Part shown: positions 49,812 to 58,307 of the stretch, piece after piece
Layout: every line of letters starts with the position of its first letter
Numbering within the stretch: the first letter of the stretch is position 1
NCBI GenBank assembly: GCA_964517125.1
Contig: CAZFBD010000003.1
Coordinates: 61,351 to 125,350 of the forward strand
DNA from: SHLQ01 sp964517125
GTDB taxonomy: Bacteria > Actinomycetota > Acidimicrobiia > Acidimicrobiales > SHLQ01
Direction of reading: 5' to 3'
Length of the DNA: 64,000 bases
Notes under the pieces: generated by a model
Told to the model about the DNA's origin: nothing
The model's database searches: none
The model's input: the letters and a program-made list of their open reading frames with translations, nothing else
Position numbers and translations under genes: made by a program

Positions 49812-51122
49812 ATGACCGATCACGAGTGGGGCTTTCGAACCCGCGCACTTCATGCTGGGGCCCAACCCGACCCGTACACGGGTGCTCGGGCGGTGCCCAT
49901 CTACCAGTCAACGAGCTTCGTGTTCGAGGACACCCAGGACGCAGCCGATCTCTTTGCATTGCAGAAGTACGGCACCATCTACACCCGCATCTCCAACCCG
50001 ACGCTTGCGGCATTCGAGGAACGCGTGGCCAGCCTCGAGGAAGGCATCGGCGCGGTGGCCACGTCCAGCGGACAAGCCGCCGAGTTCCTCGCCATGACGG
50101 CGCTCGCCGGTGCCGGCGACAACATCGTTGCGAACAGTTCGCTCTATGGCGGAACCGTCACCCAGTTCGATGTGACCCTGCGCCGGCTCGGGATCGACAC
50201 CCGGTTCGTCAACACGAATGACCCTGCCGCCGTCGAGGCAGCGATCGACGATGACACCAAAGCCGTGTTCACCGAGATCATCGCAAACCCATCGGGCGAG
50301 GTTGCCGACCTCGAAACGCTGTCTGCAGTGACTCGGGCGCACGGTGTGCCACTCGTCGTCGACAACACGTTCGCCACGGCCTTCCTGTGTCGTCCGCTCG
50401 AACATGGCGCCGACATCGTCGTCCAGTCCGCAACCAAGTTTCTTGGAGGACACGGCACATCCATCGGCGGCGTGGTCGTCGACAGCGGTCGGTTCGATTG
50501 GGGCAATGGCCGGTTCCCGATCATGACGGAGCCGGTACCGAGTTACAACGGGCTCCGCTGGTGGGACAACTTCGGCGAGTACGCGTTCGCCACCCGCTTG
50601 CGGAGTGAGCAGCTGCGCGATGTTGGCGCGTCGATGTCGCCGTTCAACGCCTTCATGCTGCTGCAGGGCATCGAAACACTCCCCCAGCGAATGACCGAGC
50701 ACGTGGCGAACGCCCAACGAGTCGCCGAATGGCTCGACGCCGACCCTCGAGTGGGGTGGGTGAAATACGCGGGTCTGCCCGAGTCCCCACACCACGACCT
50801 CGCCAACAAGTACACCCCCATGGGTCCGGGCGCGATCTTCACCTTTGGGGTCAACGGAGGACGAGCGGGTGGGGCCACGTTCATCAACTCCTTGCAAATG
50901 ATCAGTCATCTGGCGAACGTGGGCGACGCCAAGACACTCGTCCTCCACCCCGCCACCACAACACATCAGCAACTGAGCGACGAACAGCTCGAAGCAGGCG
51001 GCGTGTCCGAGGACATGGTACGAATCTCCGTGGGACTCGAAGACGTCGACGACATCATCTGGGATCTGGATCAGGCGCTTGCCGCCGCCAGCGGAGAAGA
51101 AAGCAGGCTCGCTCATGGCTGA
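49812..51122 (+). CDS. metY: O-acetylhomoserine (thiol)-lyase (sulfhydrylase)
   Basis: This PLP enzyme of the Cys/Met metabolism family (436 residues) joins sulfide or methanethiol to O-acetylhomoserine. The PLP lysine is in VVQSATKFLGGHGTSIGG. Other family regions are ALHAGAQPDPYTGARAVPIYQSTSF, ATSSGQAAEF, PLVVDNTFAT, NAFMLLQGIETLPQRM and DAKTLVLHPATTTH. The length of over 425 residues favours MetY over MetB or MetZ. It overlaps the following CoA-binding gene by eight bases. Confidence 0.94.
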   Translation: MTDHEWGFRTRALHAGAQPDPYTGARAVPIYQSTSFVFEDTQDAADLFALQKYGTIYTRISNPTLAAFEERVASLEEGIGAVATSSGQAAEFLAMTALAGAGDNIVANSSLYGGTVTQFDVTLRRLGIDTRFVNTNDPAAVEAAIDDDTKAVFTEIIANPSGEVADLETLSAVTRAHGVPLVVDNTFATAFLCRPLEHGADIVVQSATKFLGGHGTSIGGVVVDSGRFDWGNGRFPIMTEPVPSYNGLRWWDNFGEYAFATRLRSEQLRDVGASMSPFNAFMLLQGIETLPQRMTEHVANAQRVAEWLDADPRVGWVKYAGLPESPHHDLANKYTPMGPGAIFTFGVNGGRAGGATFINSLQMISHLANVGDAKTLVLHPATTTHQQLSDEQLEAGGVSEDMVRISVGLEDVDDIIWDLDQALAAASGEESRLAHG

Positions 51123-51615
51123 GACCGACCACGACCCCATCGACGGATGGACGCCGCCGAGCGCGACCGAACGCAAGCGCATCCTTGACGAAACCGAGTC
51201 GATCGCCATCGTCGGAGCCAGCGCAAACCCTGCGCGTGCGTCCAACTTCGTTGCGACCTACCTGATGTCCAGTTCCGCCGACTACCGGGTGTACCTCGTC
51301 AATCCCCGCGAGACCGAGATTCTGGGGCAGCCGGTGTACGCATCGCTCGCCGACCTCCCAGAGGTGCCCGACATGGTCGACGTGTTCCGCAAGAGCGACG
51401 ACCTTCCGCAGGTCGCCGACGAGGCCATCGCCGTCGGGGCAAAGAGCTTCTGGGCGCAGCTGGGGTTGTGGAACGCTGATGCGGCCAAAGCCGCCGCCGA
51501 TGCCGGCCTCGATGTCGTCATGGACCGGTGCACAAAGATCGAACACGCCAGGTTCGCCGGTGGCCTCCACCTCGCCGGATTCTCCACCGGAGTCATCAGC
51601 AGCAAACGCCGCTAA
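51115..51615 (+). CDS. CoA-binding (YccU-like Rossmann) protein
   Basis: This soluble protein of 166 residues has a CoA_binding Rossmann fold: ESIAIVGASANPARASNFVATYL, VYLVNPRETEILGQPVYASLADLP, DMVDVFRKSDDLPQVADEAI, KSFWAQLGLWN, and DVVMDRCTKIEHARF. The last phrase is shared by YccU-type proteins, whose cysteine may react. The family role is unclear. It is translationally coupled to metY (eight-base overlap), a pairing seen in other bacteria, so a link to sulfur metabolism or methionine supply is likely. Confidence 0.9.
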   Translation: MAETDHDPIDGWTPPSATERKRILDETESIAIVGASANPARASNFVATYLMSSSADYRVYLVNPRETEILGQPVYASLADLPEVPDMVDVFRKSDDLPQVADEAIAVGAKSFWAQLGLWNADAAKAAADAGLDVVMDRCTKIEHARFAGGLHLAGFSTGVISSKRR

Positions 51616-51621
51616 CACCCT

Positions 51622-51717
51622 CCGCGCGCAGAACCTCACAATGGGGTCAGACCCCATGTGGCAGAGATAGCTACCGTCCGCGCGCAAAGGCTCACATTGG
51701 GGTCAGACCCCATGTGG
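51622..51717. repeat. Two 40-bp REP units with TGGGGTCAGACCCCA palindrome
   Basis: Units at 51622-51661 and 51678-51717 share CCGCGCGCA at the left and the palindrome TGGGGTCAGACCCCA plus TGTGG at the right. GGGGTCAGACCCC is a REP type often linked to RAYT transposases. The second unit runs into the assembly gap. Confidence 0.8.
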
Positions 51718-51907
51718 TGAAAATCACATCCAGGCTTTGGTGTTCGTCTCGGNNNNNNNNNNNNNNNNNNNNNNNNNNNNNNNNNNNNNNNNNNNNNNNN
51801 NNNNNNNNNNNNNNNNNNNNNNNNNNNNNNNNNNNNNNNNNNNNNNNNNNNNTGGGGTCAGACCCCATGTGGTGAAAATCACATCCAGGCTTTGGTGTTC
51901 GTCTCGG
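51698..51907. other. Assembly gap of 100 N with identical 55-bp flanks
   Basis: Bases 51698-51752 and 51853-51907 are identical, with 100 N (51753-51852) between. The overlap begins exactly at the REP palindrome, a repeat likely to have broken the assembly. The real sequence is shorter by 155 bases, and the gene at 51879 is unaffected. Confidence 0.95.
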
Positions 51908-53390
51908 TGATCATGAGCGCCTGATCCCGCACCGCCTTCGCCTCGTCGAGCGGCAGCATTCCAACGGACACGGTGCCGTCGGCGGTCTGCAGGTGCAGCG
52001 TGGCGAGATCTCGCTTGCGTTCGAACAGGCTCTGCCGGATCGCCGCTCCGTTGACCTTGCGAAGCATCATTTCCTGGGTGAACACATTCACGAACTGCTC
52101 GTGTTTGGCGATGCCGTCGCGGACCAATCCCCACCGCATGAGGCGATTGCTCCGACGTTCCGCCGCCCATGCCCACGGGACCATCAACAGGAACAGCAGC
52201 GACCATGCACCAAGAGGAAAGAACAGCCCAATGGCCAGCAGGAGGGCAACAACCGCAGTGTTGCGGGTGACGAGGAACACCGACTTGGGCGAGACCCGAC
52301 GGTCCAGAACGGGAACCCGCGCATCGTCGTCGATCACCAATGACCGAAGCTCCTGGAGCTCCGCCTCGTCCGCTCCGGGCAGGTTCAGGTCACCTTCGCC
52401 AATGGTCGGCAGCGTGACCCGTTGGATACTGAACCGCGCCTCCAAGGGGTTTCGCCGCACTTCCAGGCGTTGCACGCGGTCCAGATTCGTTGCGGTCGAG
52501 GCCCGGGAGATGAGGCCCGCTTCCCGCAGCAGCCCACGATCTCGAAGGGTCAACGAGAGGTTCCACTCGGTGATCACCGTCTGCAGGAGGTTTGCGAGAA
52601 ATCCGGCCATCGCAAGCAACGCTGCGATCACCGGGAGAAACCACAACATCCACAGCGCCGGGTCGGGGCCGTCGATCTCGGGAACATCGATGGGCAGAAG
52701 ACCGGTGAGTTCGTCGCCGAACGTGAGCAGCGGAAAGATGAAGGCGAATCCAGCGAATGCCGGTCGGGTCAGGCCGATCGTGATGAGACGGCGGACGCTT
52801 CGTTGCAGGATCTGGCGCTCAACGACCGGAGCGACGGGAGCCGGCGGCTGGACATGTGGCAGGCCGGGAACCCCCGGGTTGTCGAAAGAGCCCACCTGGC
52901 CAGCAGCGGAAGCAGCCGTGTTGGCTGCAGCTCGCGCCCCGTCGGCGGCCAGACGTTGCAGTGCTTCGGCGATGGACCGGTCGACGGCGTCGATTTCGAA
53001 CTCGGCCTCGGACGTGCCGGCAGTGTCGACCGAGACGTTCACCAGACCGACGAGACGATGAAGAAAGCGTTGCTGGATGGACACGCTCTGGACTCGGTCC
53101 AGCGGAACGGTCAGCTTGTCCTGAGACAACACACCTTTGGTCACCCGGAGCTCACCGTCGGCGACCAGGAACGTGTAGCGCCACCACGCAAGCAGGGAGA
53201 ACCCCAGAATCACCAGTCCGACAAGCGGGACGATGAGCAGGAGGGCGGCTGTGGGGAGTCGGGAGATGAACAGGACCGCAACCACAATCTGGGCAATACC
53301 CACCTGTCGCAGGGTTCGTAGCGCCAGGAACACGACAGCCAGCGGAGACTGGCGTTGCGGCTCAGCAAGGAGTTGAAGATCGGAGCTCAC
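51879..53390 (-). CDS. Membrane protein with bacterial PH (bPH2/DUF304) domains, YdbT-like
   Basis: This integral-membrane protein of 503 residues has several paired hydrophobic segments (IVVAVLFISRLP / LLLIVPLVGLVILGFSLL; GFAFIFPLLTF; LPVIAALLAMAGFLANLL; VALLLAIGLFFPLGAWSLLFLLMVPWAWA). bPH2 domains lie between them (YTFLVADGELRVTKGVLSQDKLTVPLDRVQSVSIQQRFLHR-type pattern, and a second such stretch RVQRLEVRRNPLEARFSIQRVTLP). Related YdbS/YdbT pairs confer antimicrobial resistance in Bacillus. Its ATG overlaps the stop of the upstream PH-domain gene (ATGA). Confidence 0.85.
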   Translation of the reverse strand: MSSDLQLLAEPQRQSPLAVVFLALRTLRQVGIAQIVVAVLFISRLPTAALLLIVPLVGLVILGFSLLAWWRYTFLVADGELRVTKGVLSQDKLTVPLDRVQSVSIQQRFLHRLVGLVNVSVDTAGTSEAEFEIDAVDRSIAEALQRLAADGARAAANTAASAAGQVGSFDNPGVPGLPHVQPPAPVAPVVERQILQRSVRRLITIGLTRPAFAGFAFIFPLLTFGDELTGLLPIDVPEIDGPDPALWMLWFLPVIAALLAMAGFLANLLQTVITEWNLSLTLRDRGLLREAGLISRASTATNLDRVQRLEVRRNPLEARFSIQRVTLPTIGEGDLNLPGADEAELQELRSLVIDDDARVPVLDRRVSPKSVFLVTRNTAVVALLLAIGLFFPLGAWSLLFLLMVPWAWAAERRSNRLMRWGLVRDGIAKHEQFVNVFTQEMMLRKVNGAAIRQSLFERKRDLATLHLQTADGTVSVGMLPLDEAKAVRDQALMITETNTKAWM

Positions 53391-53890
53391 GACTCTTCGC
53401 TGAGCTCCCCGGCGCGCTCGATCACGATGGTTTGCAGCCGCTCGGCGTCGGCCACCGACAGGCCGGCGATTGAGAGGTCGGGACCGGCGGAGTTGATGTG
53501 CAGCTTGGCCAGACCAAAGCGTTGCTCGATGGGACCGCGGCTGAGCCGAGCGTGCTGGATTCGCACGAATGGGAGCGTCTGCACCGTTCGAACGAGCACG
53601 CCGCTCCGGTACGACAGATCGTGGGCCCGGACCTGCCAGGCGATGTGGCGAACGTTGACGACCGAGTGGACCACCGACAGGCCAACGAGCAACAGCACGA
53701 CACCCATGACCGCGAGAGGTATCCAGCCGACGAACACCGAGGCGACGATTCCAGCGACGAGGACGATTCCGGCGAAGATCGAATGACCGAGGAGCGAGAC
53801 GCGCAGGTACGCAGGGTCGAGGGGAACGAAGTCGGCTTCGTCCAGACGCGGAACACCTGTCAGATCGATGGGCGGATTGGAGAACTCCAT
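53387..53890 (-). CDS. Membrane protein with bacterial PH (bPH2/DUF304) domain, YdbS-like
   Basis: This protein of 167 residues is the partner of the gene at 51879. It has two hydrophobic segments (IFAGIVLVAGIVASVFVGW and LAVMGVVLLLVGLSVVHSVV), then a single bPH2 domain (DLSYRSGVLVRTVQTLPFVRIQHARLSRGPIEQRFGLAKLHI), with SIAGLSVADAERLQTIVIERA at the end as in YdbS. The start is ATG 53890; the frame extends upstream into repeat DNA. It is coupled to the larger PH protein by a four-base overlap. Confidence 0.85.
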   Translation of the reverse strand: MEFSNPPIDLTGVPRLDEADFVPLDPAYLRVSLLGHSIFAGIVLVAGIVASVFVGWIPLAVMGVVLLLVGLSVVHSVVNVRHIAWQVRAHDLSYRSGVLVRTVQTLPFVRIQHARLSRGPIEQRFGLAKLHINSAGPDLSIAGLSVADAERLQTIVIERAGELSEES

Positions 53891-53948
53891 CAGCTCATTC
53901 TGGTCGATCAGCAGCGTTCCCCGCGACGCGAGCCGAAGGTGATACCCG

Positions 53949-54038
53949 GGGTCGCGTCTCAATCATCATGTTGAAGATGACACGTGAGACGCGACCCCAG
54001 ATGTCATGTTCGTGAGACGCGACCCGAGATGTCATGTT
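53949..54038. repeat. REP-like array of three GAGACGCGACCC units
   Basis: Two direct copies of a 28-base unit at 53983-54010 and 54011-54038 (cgtgagacgcgaccc, one base difference, then agatgtcatgtt). An inverted copy gggtcgcgtctca sits at 53949-53961. The inverted pair can form a 13-base stem. The array lies in the 207-base space between two divergent genes. Confidence 0.8.
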
Positions 54039-54097
54039 GGGGCTGCTGGGGACCTTGGTCCCTGTTGTGGAGTGCGGTTGGGGTTCAGAGTTGGGGC

Positions 54098-54778
54098 ATG
54101 GGATACGTACTGGGCATCATCGCAGTTTGGGGACTCGTCGGACTTCTGATTGCACTCATCTACCGGCGATCGGGGCACAACCTGATTGTGTTCGCCACCC
54201 TCGGGCTCGTGCTGGGACCGCTGACGATTCTGTTGTTCGGAGATCTCCGTGACGCCGACGACACCCCGCCGCTCATCGTGCGCCGCGGACGGGATGCGCC
54301 AGGACCGGGTCTCCGAATGCTGGTCGCTGTCGACGAACACCCGGAGGGGACACAGAGCGCTGTCGCCGCCGCACGTATGGCGGCACCAGCGGCTGGCAAC
54401 GTGTCGATCGTGACCGTCGTCGACTACGAGACGGCACGGGCACCTCGCCCGGCCGACGAGCCTGCTCCACGCCAAGCACACTTGGAGGAGACCGCAATTG
54501 CGTGCGGTGCCCCCGATGCCGAGCTCGTCGTACTCGCTGGCAGAACCGATCGAGCCCTTGTCCGGTACGCAACGACGGTGGACGCCGACCTCCTCGTCGT
54601 GTCGAGCCGGCGACACCACCTCTCGGCCATCCTCCTGGGCAGCACGGTGGCTCGACTCGCACGGCGAGCTGGCGTGGCACTTCTCATCGGCCCGCCACTC
54701 GAAACACCAGTAGGGACTACAGCTACCTCAACACGAGCCGGCCACGGCCCGGTTCGGACCCTCGGTCGCCCTGCGTAG
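54098..54778 (+). CDS. Universal stress protein domain with N-terminal membrane segments
   Basis: This protein of 226 residues has two predicted membrane helices at its start (YVLGIIAVWGLVGLLIALIY and LIVFATLGLVLGPLTILLFG). A UspA-type domain follows from about residue 72 (LRMLVAVDEHPEGTQSAVAAARMAAP, VSIVTVVDYE, DLLVVSSRRHHLSAILLGSTVARLARRAGVALLIG). The G-x-x-G-like ATP loop is present in altered form (LLGSTVARL). It is held on the inner membrane with the Usp domain inside, where it may sense energy or stress. The ATG at 54098 is chosen as the first in frame after the repeat array. Confidence 0.8.
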   Translation: MGYVLGIIAVWGLVGLLIALIYRRSGHNLIVFATLGLVLGPLTILLFGDLRDADDTPPLIVRRGRDAPGPGLRMLVAVDEHPEGTQSAVAAARMAAPAAGNVSIVTVVDYETARAPRPADEPAPRQAHLEETAIACGAPDAELVVLAGRTDRALVRYATTVDADLLVVSSRRHHLSAILLGSTVARLARRAGVALLIGPPLETPVGTTATSTRAGHGPVRTLGRPA

Positions 54779-54808
54779 TCACGATCGTCCTGGCTGGGCG
54801 CGGTTCGC

Positions 54809-57800
54809 TCAGGCTCGCCAGCGATCGGCGAGCTCCTGGATGGAGACCCACAGCAGTTCACCGACGTCCTGTTGCCCGAGGATGTCAAGACGGAAGGTCT
54901 CTTCGGTTTCGGTGACCGCGCCATGAAGGGCCGAGAACCGGTTGCGATAGCCCTGCAGCACACCACGCATGACCTCGGGATCGAGCTTGTCGTGCAGCTC
55001 GATGTGGAGGAGCGTCATGCCGGTCGTCTCGTTGTCCTTGACCTCGGGAATCATCATGATCGGACGACCGTCGGAACGGCCCTTCGACACGAGGACTTCG
55101 CGCTCTTCGGCCACCCGCTTCTTCGTGCCTCGGAGAACCGGTGAACGGTCGGTACGGCTGGGAATCGTCGTGGACACGCCACCACGATCGACGACCGTGA
55201 TCGTGCCGTTGCCGCTCTCCAAGCTGTCGATGTCGTAGCGGGTCCATCCGGCGATCGAAACGACTGCGGGATCGAGGTTCGCAAGGGTACGGATGGTGGA
55301 GTACGTGAGGTGATCTCGTGGCGCTCCTGCGGCAAGGACCTCGGCGACGAGGGGGAACTCGAGAAGGGTCTCGTCGGTCCGGGAGATGCCGACCGTGACC
55401 GTCTTGGCCTGGTGCTTGATGGCATCGACGGGACGAGTCAGTTCGTCGATTGCCGCACCGAGGGATGCGCTGAGGTCTTCGACGATCACCGCAGGCGTGC
55501 CGACCTTGCCGAATTCGGATTGGTAGGCATCCAGCGGAATGTTGCCAACCGCGTACCGCATGCGTGACGCAAGCTGCACCGCAGTGCTGGCTTCGAGGTG
55601 GCCGTTGTAGCTGCCGACCCGGAGGCCATCCATGAACGTGGCGACGACCGGCGTGATGCTTGGCTCGAGGCGGGCGAGGAACTCTTCACCGCTGAGCGAG
55701 CCGCGGGTTTCGTCGATGAGCGTGTCGATGGCAGCACGAGCTTCTCGCAGCGGCAGCGCCTGGGCGTCGATGGCCAAGGCGGCCTCATATCCGAACAGGT
55801 GACCGACCACGGTCGACAGCACGAAGGCGAGTCGGGTGTGGGTGACTGGCACGTAGATCACGTCGAGCGCAGAGTTGAAGCGCGTCTCGCCCTCGTTGGC
55901 GATGACGATCGGCGCCGACTTGTGCGCCCGAAAGATGGCGACCTCTTTGCCAACGTCGTCGGCTGTGGAGCCTTCGAGTCCGGCTGCGCAGATCAGAATG
56001 AGCGGCTCGGACGAGAGGTCGATGTGCTTCTTGTCCTCGGTCGAGTCGGCCGCGATGGACTTGTAGCAGAGCTCCGACAACTTGATGCGGAGCTCACGGG
56101 CCGCAATGAGGTTCGGACCGTTGCCGACGCAGGCCCAATAACGACGAGACGGCGCATGGTCTCCTGCAGCGCGGGCGATGTCGGGACGGCGGGTGAGCGT
56201 CTCGATCATCAGCTCGGGAAGATCGCGCAAGGCGTGCAGGAGCTTCTGGCGTTCCTCGGAGTCGATCTCGTCGGGGATGGCGAGGTCAGCAATGGTCACC
56301 GCAAGGAGGAACCCGGCAGCGATCTGGGCGTAGAAGGCCTTCGTGGACGCCACGCTCATCTCCACATCACGACCGTCGGAGGTGTACAGAACACCTTCGG
56401 CCCGGTCGGTCAGGTCGGAACCGCGACGGTTCACGATGGCGAGCACCGAGGCGCCGCGCTGCTTGACGATGTCGACCGTGCGGTTGGTGTCGGTGGTTGT
56501 TCCAGACTGCGAGATGGCGATGACGAGCGAGTCGCTCATGTCCTTGCGCAGACCGAAGCCGGAGAGCTCCGTGGCCGGAATGGCAAGCACCGAAAGCGCA
56601 CCGCCAAGTTCGCCGTTGATGGCGTCGGCGACAGCCTGACCGGCAACCGCTGCGGTTCCCTGTCCGATCACGTAGATCGTCTTGATCTGACCGGAAGAGA
56701 TCTTCTCGGCGATGTGGCTTGGCATGGTGGACTCGTCCACCACGACGCTCAGGTGTCCGTCGCGGTCGGTGAGCTTGCCGCGGAGCGTCTTGCGGAACGA
56801 GCGAGGTGACTCGGTGATTTCCTTGAGCAGGTAGTGCGGGTTGTCGCCGCGGTCGATGTCTCGGGTGGTGACGCCTGCTTGGGCGATGTCATCGTTGGTG
56901 ACGGGGAGGATGGTGCCGTCGTAGGCAACGCGCTCGAAGCCTTCGACCGTTCCGGCGTTGGCGCCGCTGAGCCGCAGGATTTGTCCGCGGCTGGCGTTGG
57001 CGTTCTCAAGGTTGGCTGGAGTCTCGCCATCCATGCGCAGGTAGTCGACAGCGTCCTCGACCACGCCGTACGGCTCGGAAGCGACGATGTAGGCATCTTC
57101 GGCAAGACCCACGTAGATGGCCTGGCCGCTACCGCGTAGAGCGAGCAACAGATCGTCGGGCGCTTCGGAGCTGGAGAGGCCAATGGCGACCGAGCCCTCG
57201 AACACCGACACCGTTCGCCGGAACGCTTCGGTCAGGTCGTGACCGTCGGCCAGGTGCTTGGAGGTGAGCGTGGGGATGACCTTGGTGTCGGTGGTGATGT
57301 CATCGGCGATCGAGAGTCCGTTGGCTTGGATGAGGTCGCCGTAGTTGTCGACATCGCCATTGAGTACGGCAGTGCAGTACGGGCCCGATGCCACGCCGAC
57401 CTGCTCGGAGTTCACCGGGTGAGCGTTCGGCTCGGAAATGATGCCGACGCTTGCCCATCGGGTGTGGCCCAGCACGACGACCTCGGCGGTGTCGTTGTCG
57501 AGCGCCTTGCGAAGCAGGTCGTCCTTGCGGATGCTGTTGCGAAGCGATGCCGTGTTGTCTCCGAGCTCACCGATCTCGGCGGCAACCTTGTAGACGAAGC
57601 CCAGGCGGCCGTCGATGACGCGCACCGAGGAGTCAGTGAACAGCGAATCGGCCGAACGTTCGGCGATGGTTGCCGCGATGGATGGGTCGTCGAGGTCGAG
57701 ACCGTGGTCGCTGACGAACAGGTGAAGACCGGCGGAGTCGCGGCCGCGAACCTCGAGACGATCCAGTGCAGAAAGCGCCTGATGGACCGAGAGGATGGCG

Positions 57801-58246
57801 TCGATACCTGCATCGTGGACATTGCGGCCACCGAGGTCGAGGATGCCGGTGGCTGCACGCAGGCGATCGCGTTCGATCGACCATGCAGCGTCTCGCACAC
57901 GGATGAGGATGGCGTTCACCGACTCGAGGTCGACGGAGTCCACGGTCGCCCGCTCGTCGAGCTCGGCTTCCAGGACATCGAGGCGCCAGGTCAGATCGCG
58001 TGTCGCGGCCGAGAGCGTGCCGGAGATGTCGGGCTCGGCGATGAGCATGCGCGCACCCGGCGCACCACGGAGCAGCGTGTCGGCGGCTTCGAGGCGTTCG
58101 GCGATGACGCTGAGAGGCTCTTCAGCGGTGTCAGCCGTGACACCTTCGAGCAGTTCGCCAGTGCCAAGGACCAAGGAGAGAACATCGGCAGATGCGGGGA
58201 TTGGGCGACTGGAGCGTCGACGAACCACGGCAATGATTCCACACAT
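54809..58246 (-). CDS. glmS: Giant glucosamine-6-phosphate synthase-like protein (GlmS)
   Basis: GlmS makes glucosamine 6-phosphate for the cell wall from fructose 6-phosphate and glutamine. The catalytic Cys2 follows the start (MCGIIAVV). However, about 135 extra residues separate it from the RGRDSAG loop that is normally near residue 25; that loop lies at about 167-173 here. The glutaminase core (LGHTRWASVG, LNGDVDNY) and two SIS sugar domains (VIGQGTAAVAG, ISQSGTTTDT, VGNGPNLIAARE) follow. After KTVTVG, the normal end of the protein, there are about 195 more residues of unknown fold. The total is 1145, against about 610 usually. It is fourth in rplM-rpsI-glmM-glmS, 61 bases after glmM. Activity is likely but the insertions are unexplained. 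Confidence 0.85.
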   Translation of the reverse strand: MCGIIAVVRRRSSRPIPASADVLSLVLGTGELLEGVTADTAEEPLSVIAERLEAADTLLRGAPGARMLIAEPDISGTLSAATRDLTWRLDVLEAELDERATVDSVDLESVNAILIRVRDAAWSIERDRLRAATGILDLGGRNVHDAGIDAILSVHQALSALDRLEVRGRDSAGLHLFVSDHGLDLDDPSIAATIAERSADSLFTDSSVRVIDGRLGFVYKVAAEIGELGDNTASLRNSIRKDDLLRKALDNDTAEVVVLGHTRWASVGIISEPNAHPVNSEQVGVASGPYCTAVLNGDVDNYGDLIQANGLSIADDITTDTKVIPTLTSKHLADGHDLTEAFRRTVSVFEGSVAIGLSSSEAPDDLLLALRGSGQAIYVGLAEDAYIVASEPYGVVEDAVDYLRMDGETPANLENANASRGQILRLSGANAGTVEGFERVAYDGTILPVTNDDIAQAGVTTRDIDRGDNPHYLLKEITESPRSFRKTLRGKLTDRDGHLSVVVDESTMPSHIAEKISSGQIKTIYVIGQGTAAVAGQAVADAINGELGGALSVLAIPATELSGFGLRKDMSDSLVIAISQSGTTTDTNRTVDIVKQRGASVLAIVNRRGSDLTDRAEGVLYTSDGRDVEMSVASTKAFYAQIAAGFLLAVTIADLAIPDEIDSEERQKLLHALRDLPELMIETLTRRPDIARAAGDHAPSRRYWACVGNGPNLIAARELRIKLSELCYKSIAADSTEDKKHIDLSSEPLILICAAGLEGSTADDVGKEVAIFRAHKSAPIVIANEGETRFNSALDVIYVPVTHTRLAFVLSTVVGHLFGYEAALAIDAQALPLREARAAIDTLIDETRGSLSGEEFLARLEPSITPVVATFMDGLRVGSYNGHLEASTAVQLASRMRYAVGNIPLDAYQSEFGKVGTPAVIVEDLSASLGAAIDELTRPVDAIKHQAKTVTVGISRTDETLLEFPLVAEVLAAGAPRDHLTYSTIRTLANLDPAVVSIAGWTRYDIDSLESGNGTITVVDRGGVSTTIPSRTDRSPVLRGTKKRVAEEREVLVSKGRSDGRPIMMIPEVKDNETTGMTLLHIELHDKLDPEVMRGVLQGYRNRFSALHGAVTETEETFRLDILGQQDVGELLWVSIQELADRWRA

Positions 58247-58307
58247 GAAGGGATTCCCTTTCGTCCGCCAACGGGAGGGGCGCGGCGGATCACTCAGATA
58301 CTAGGAA

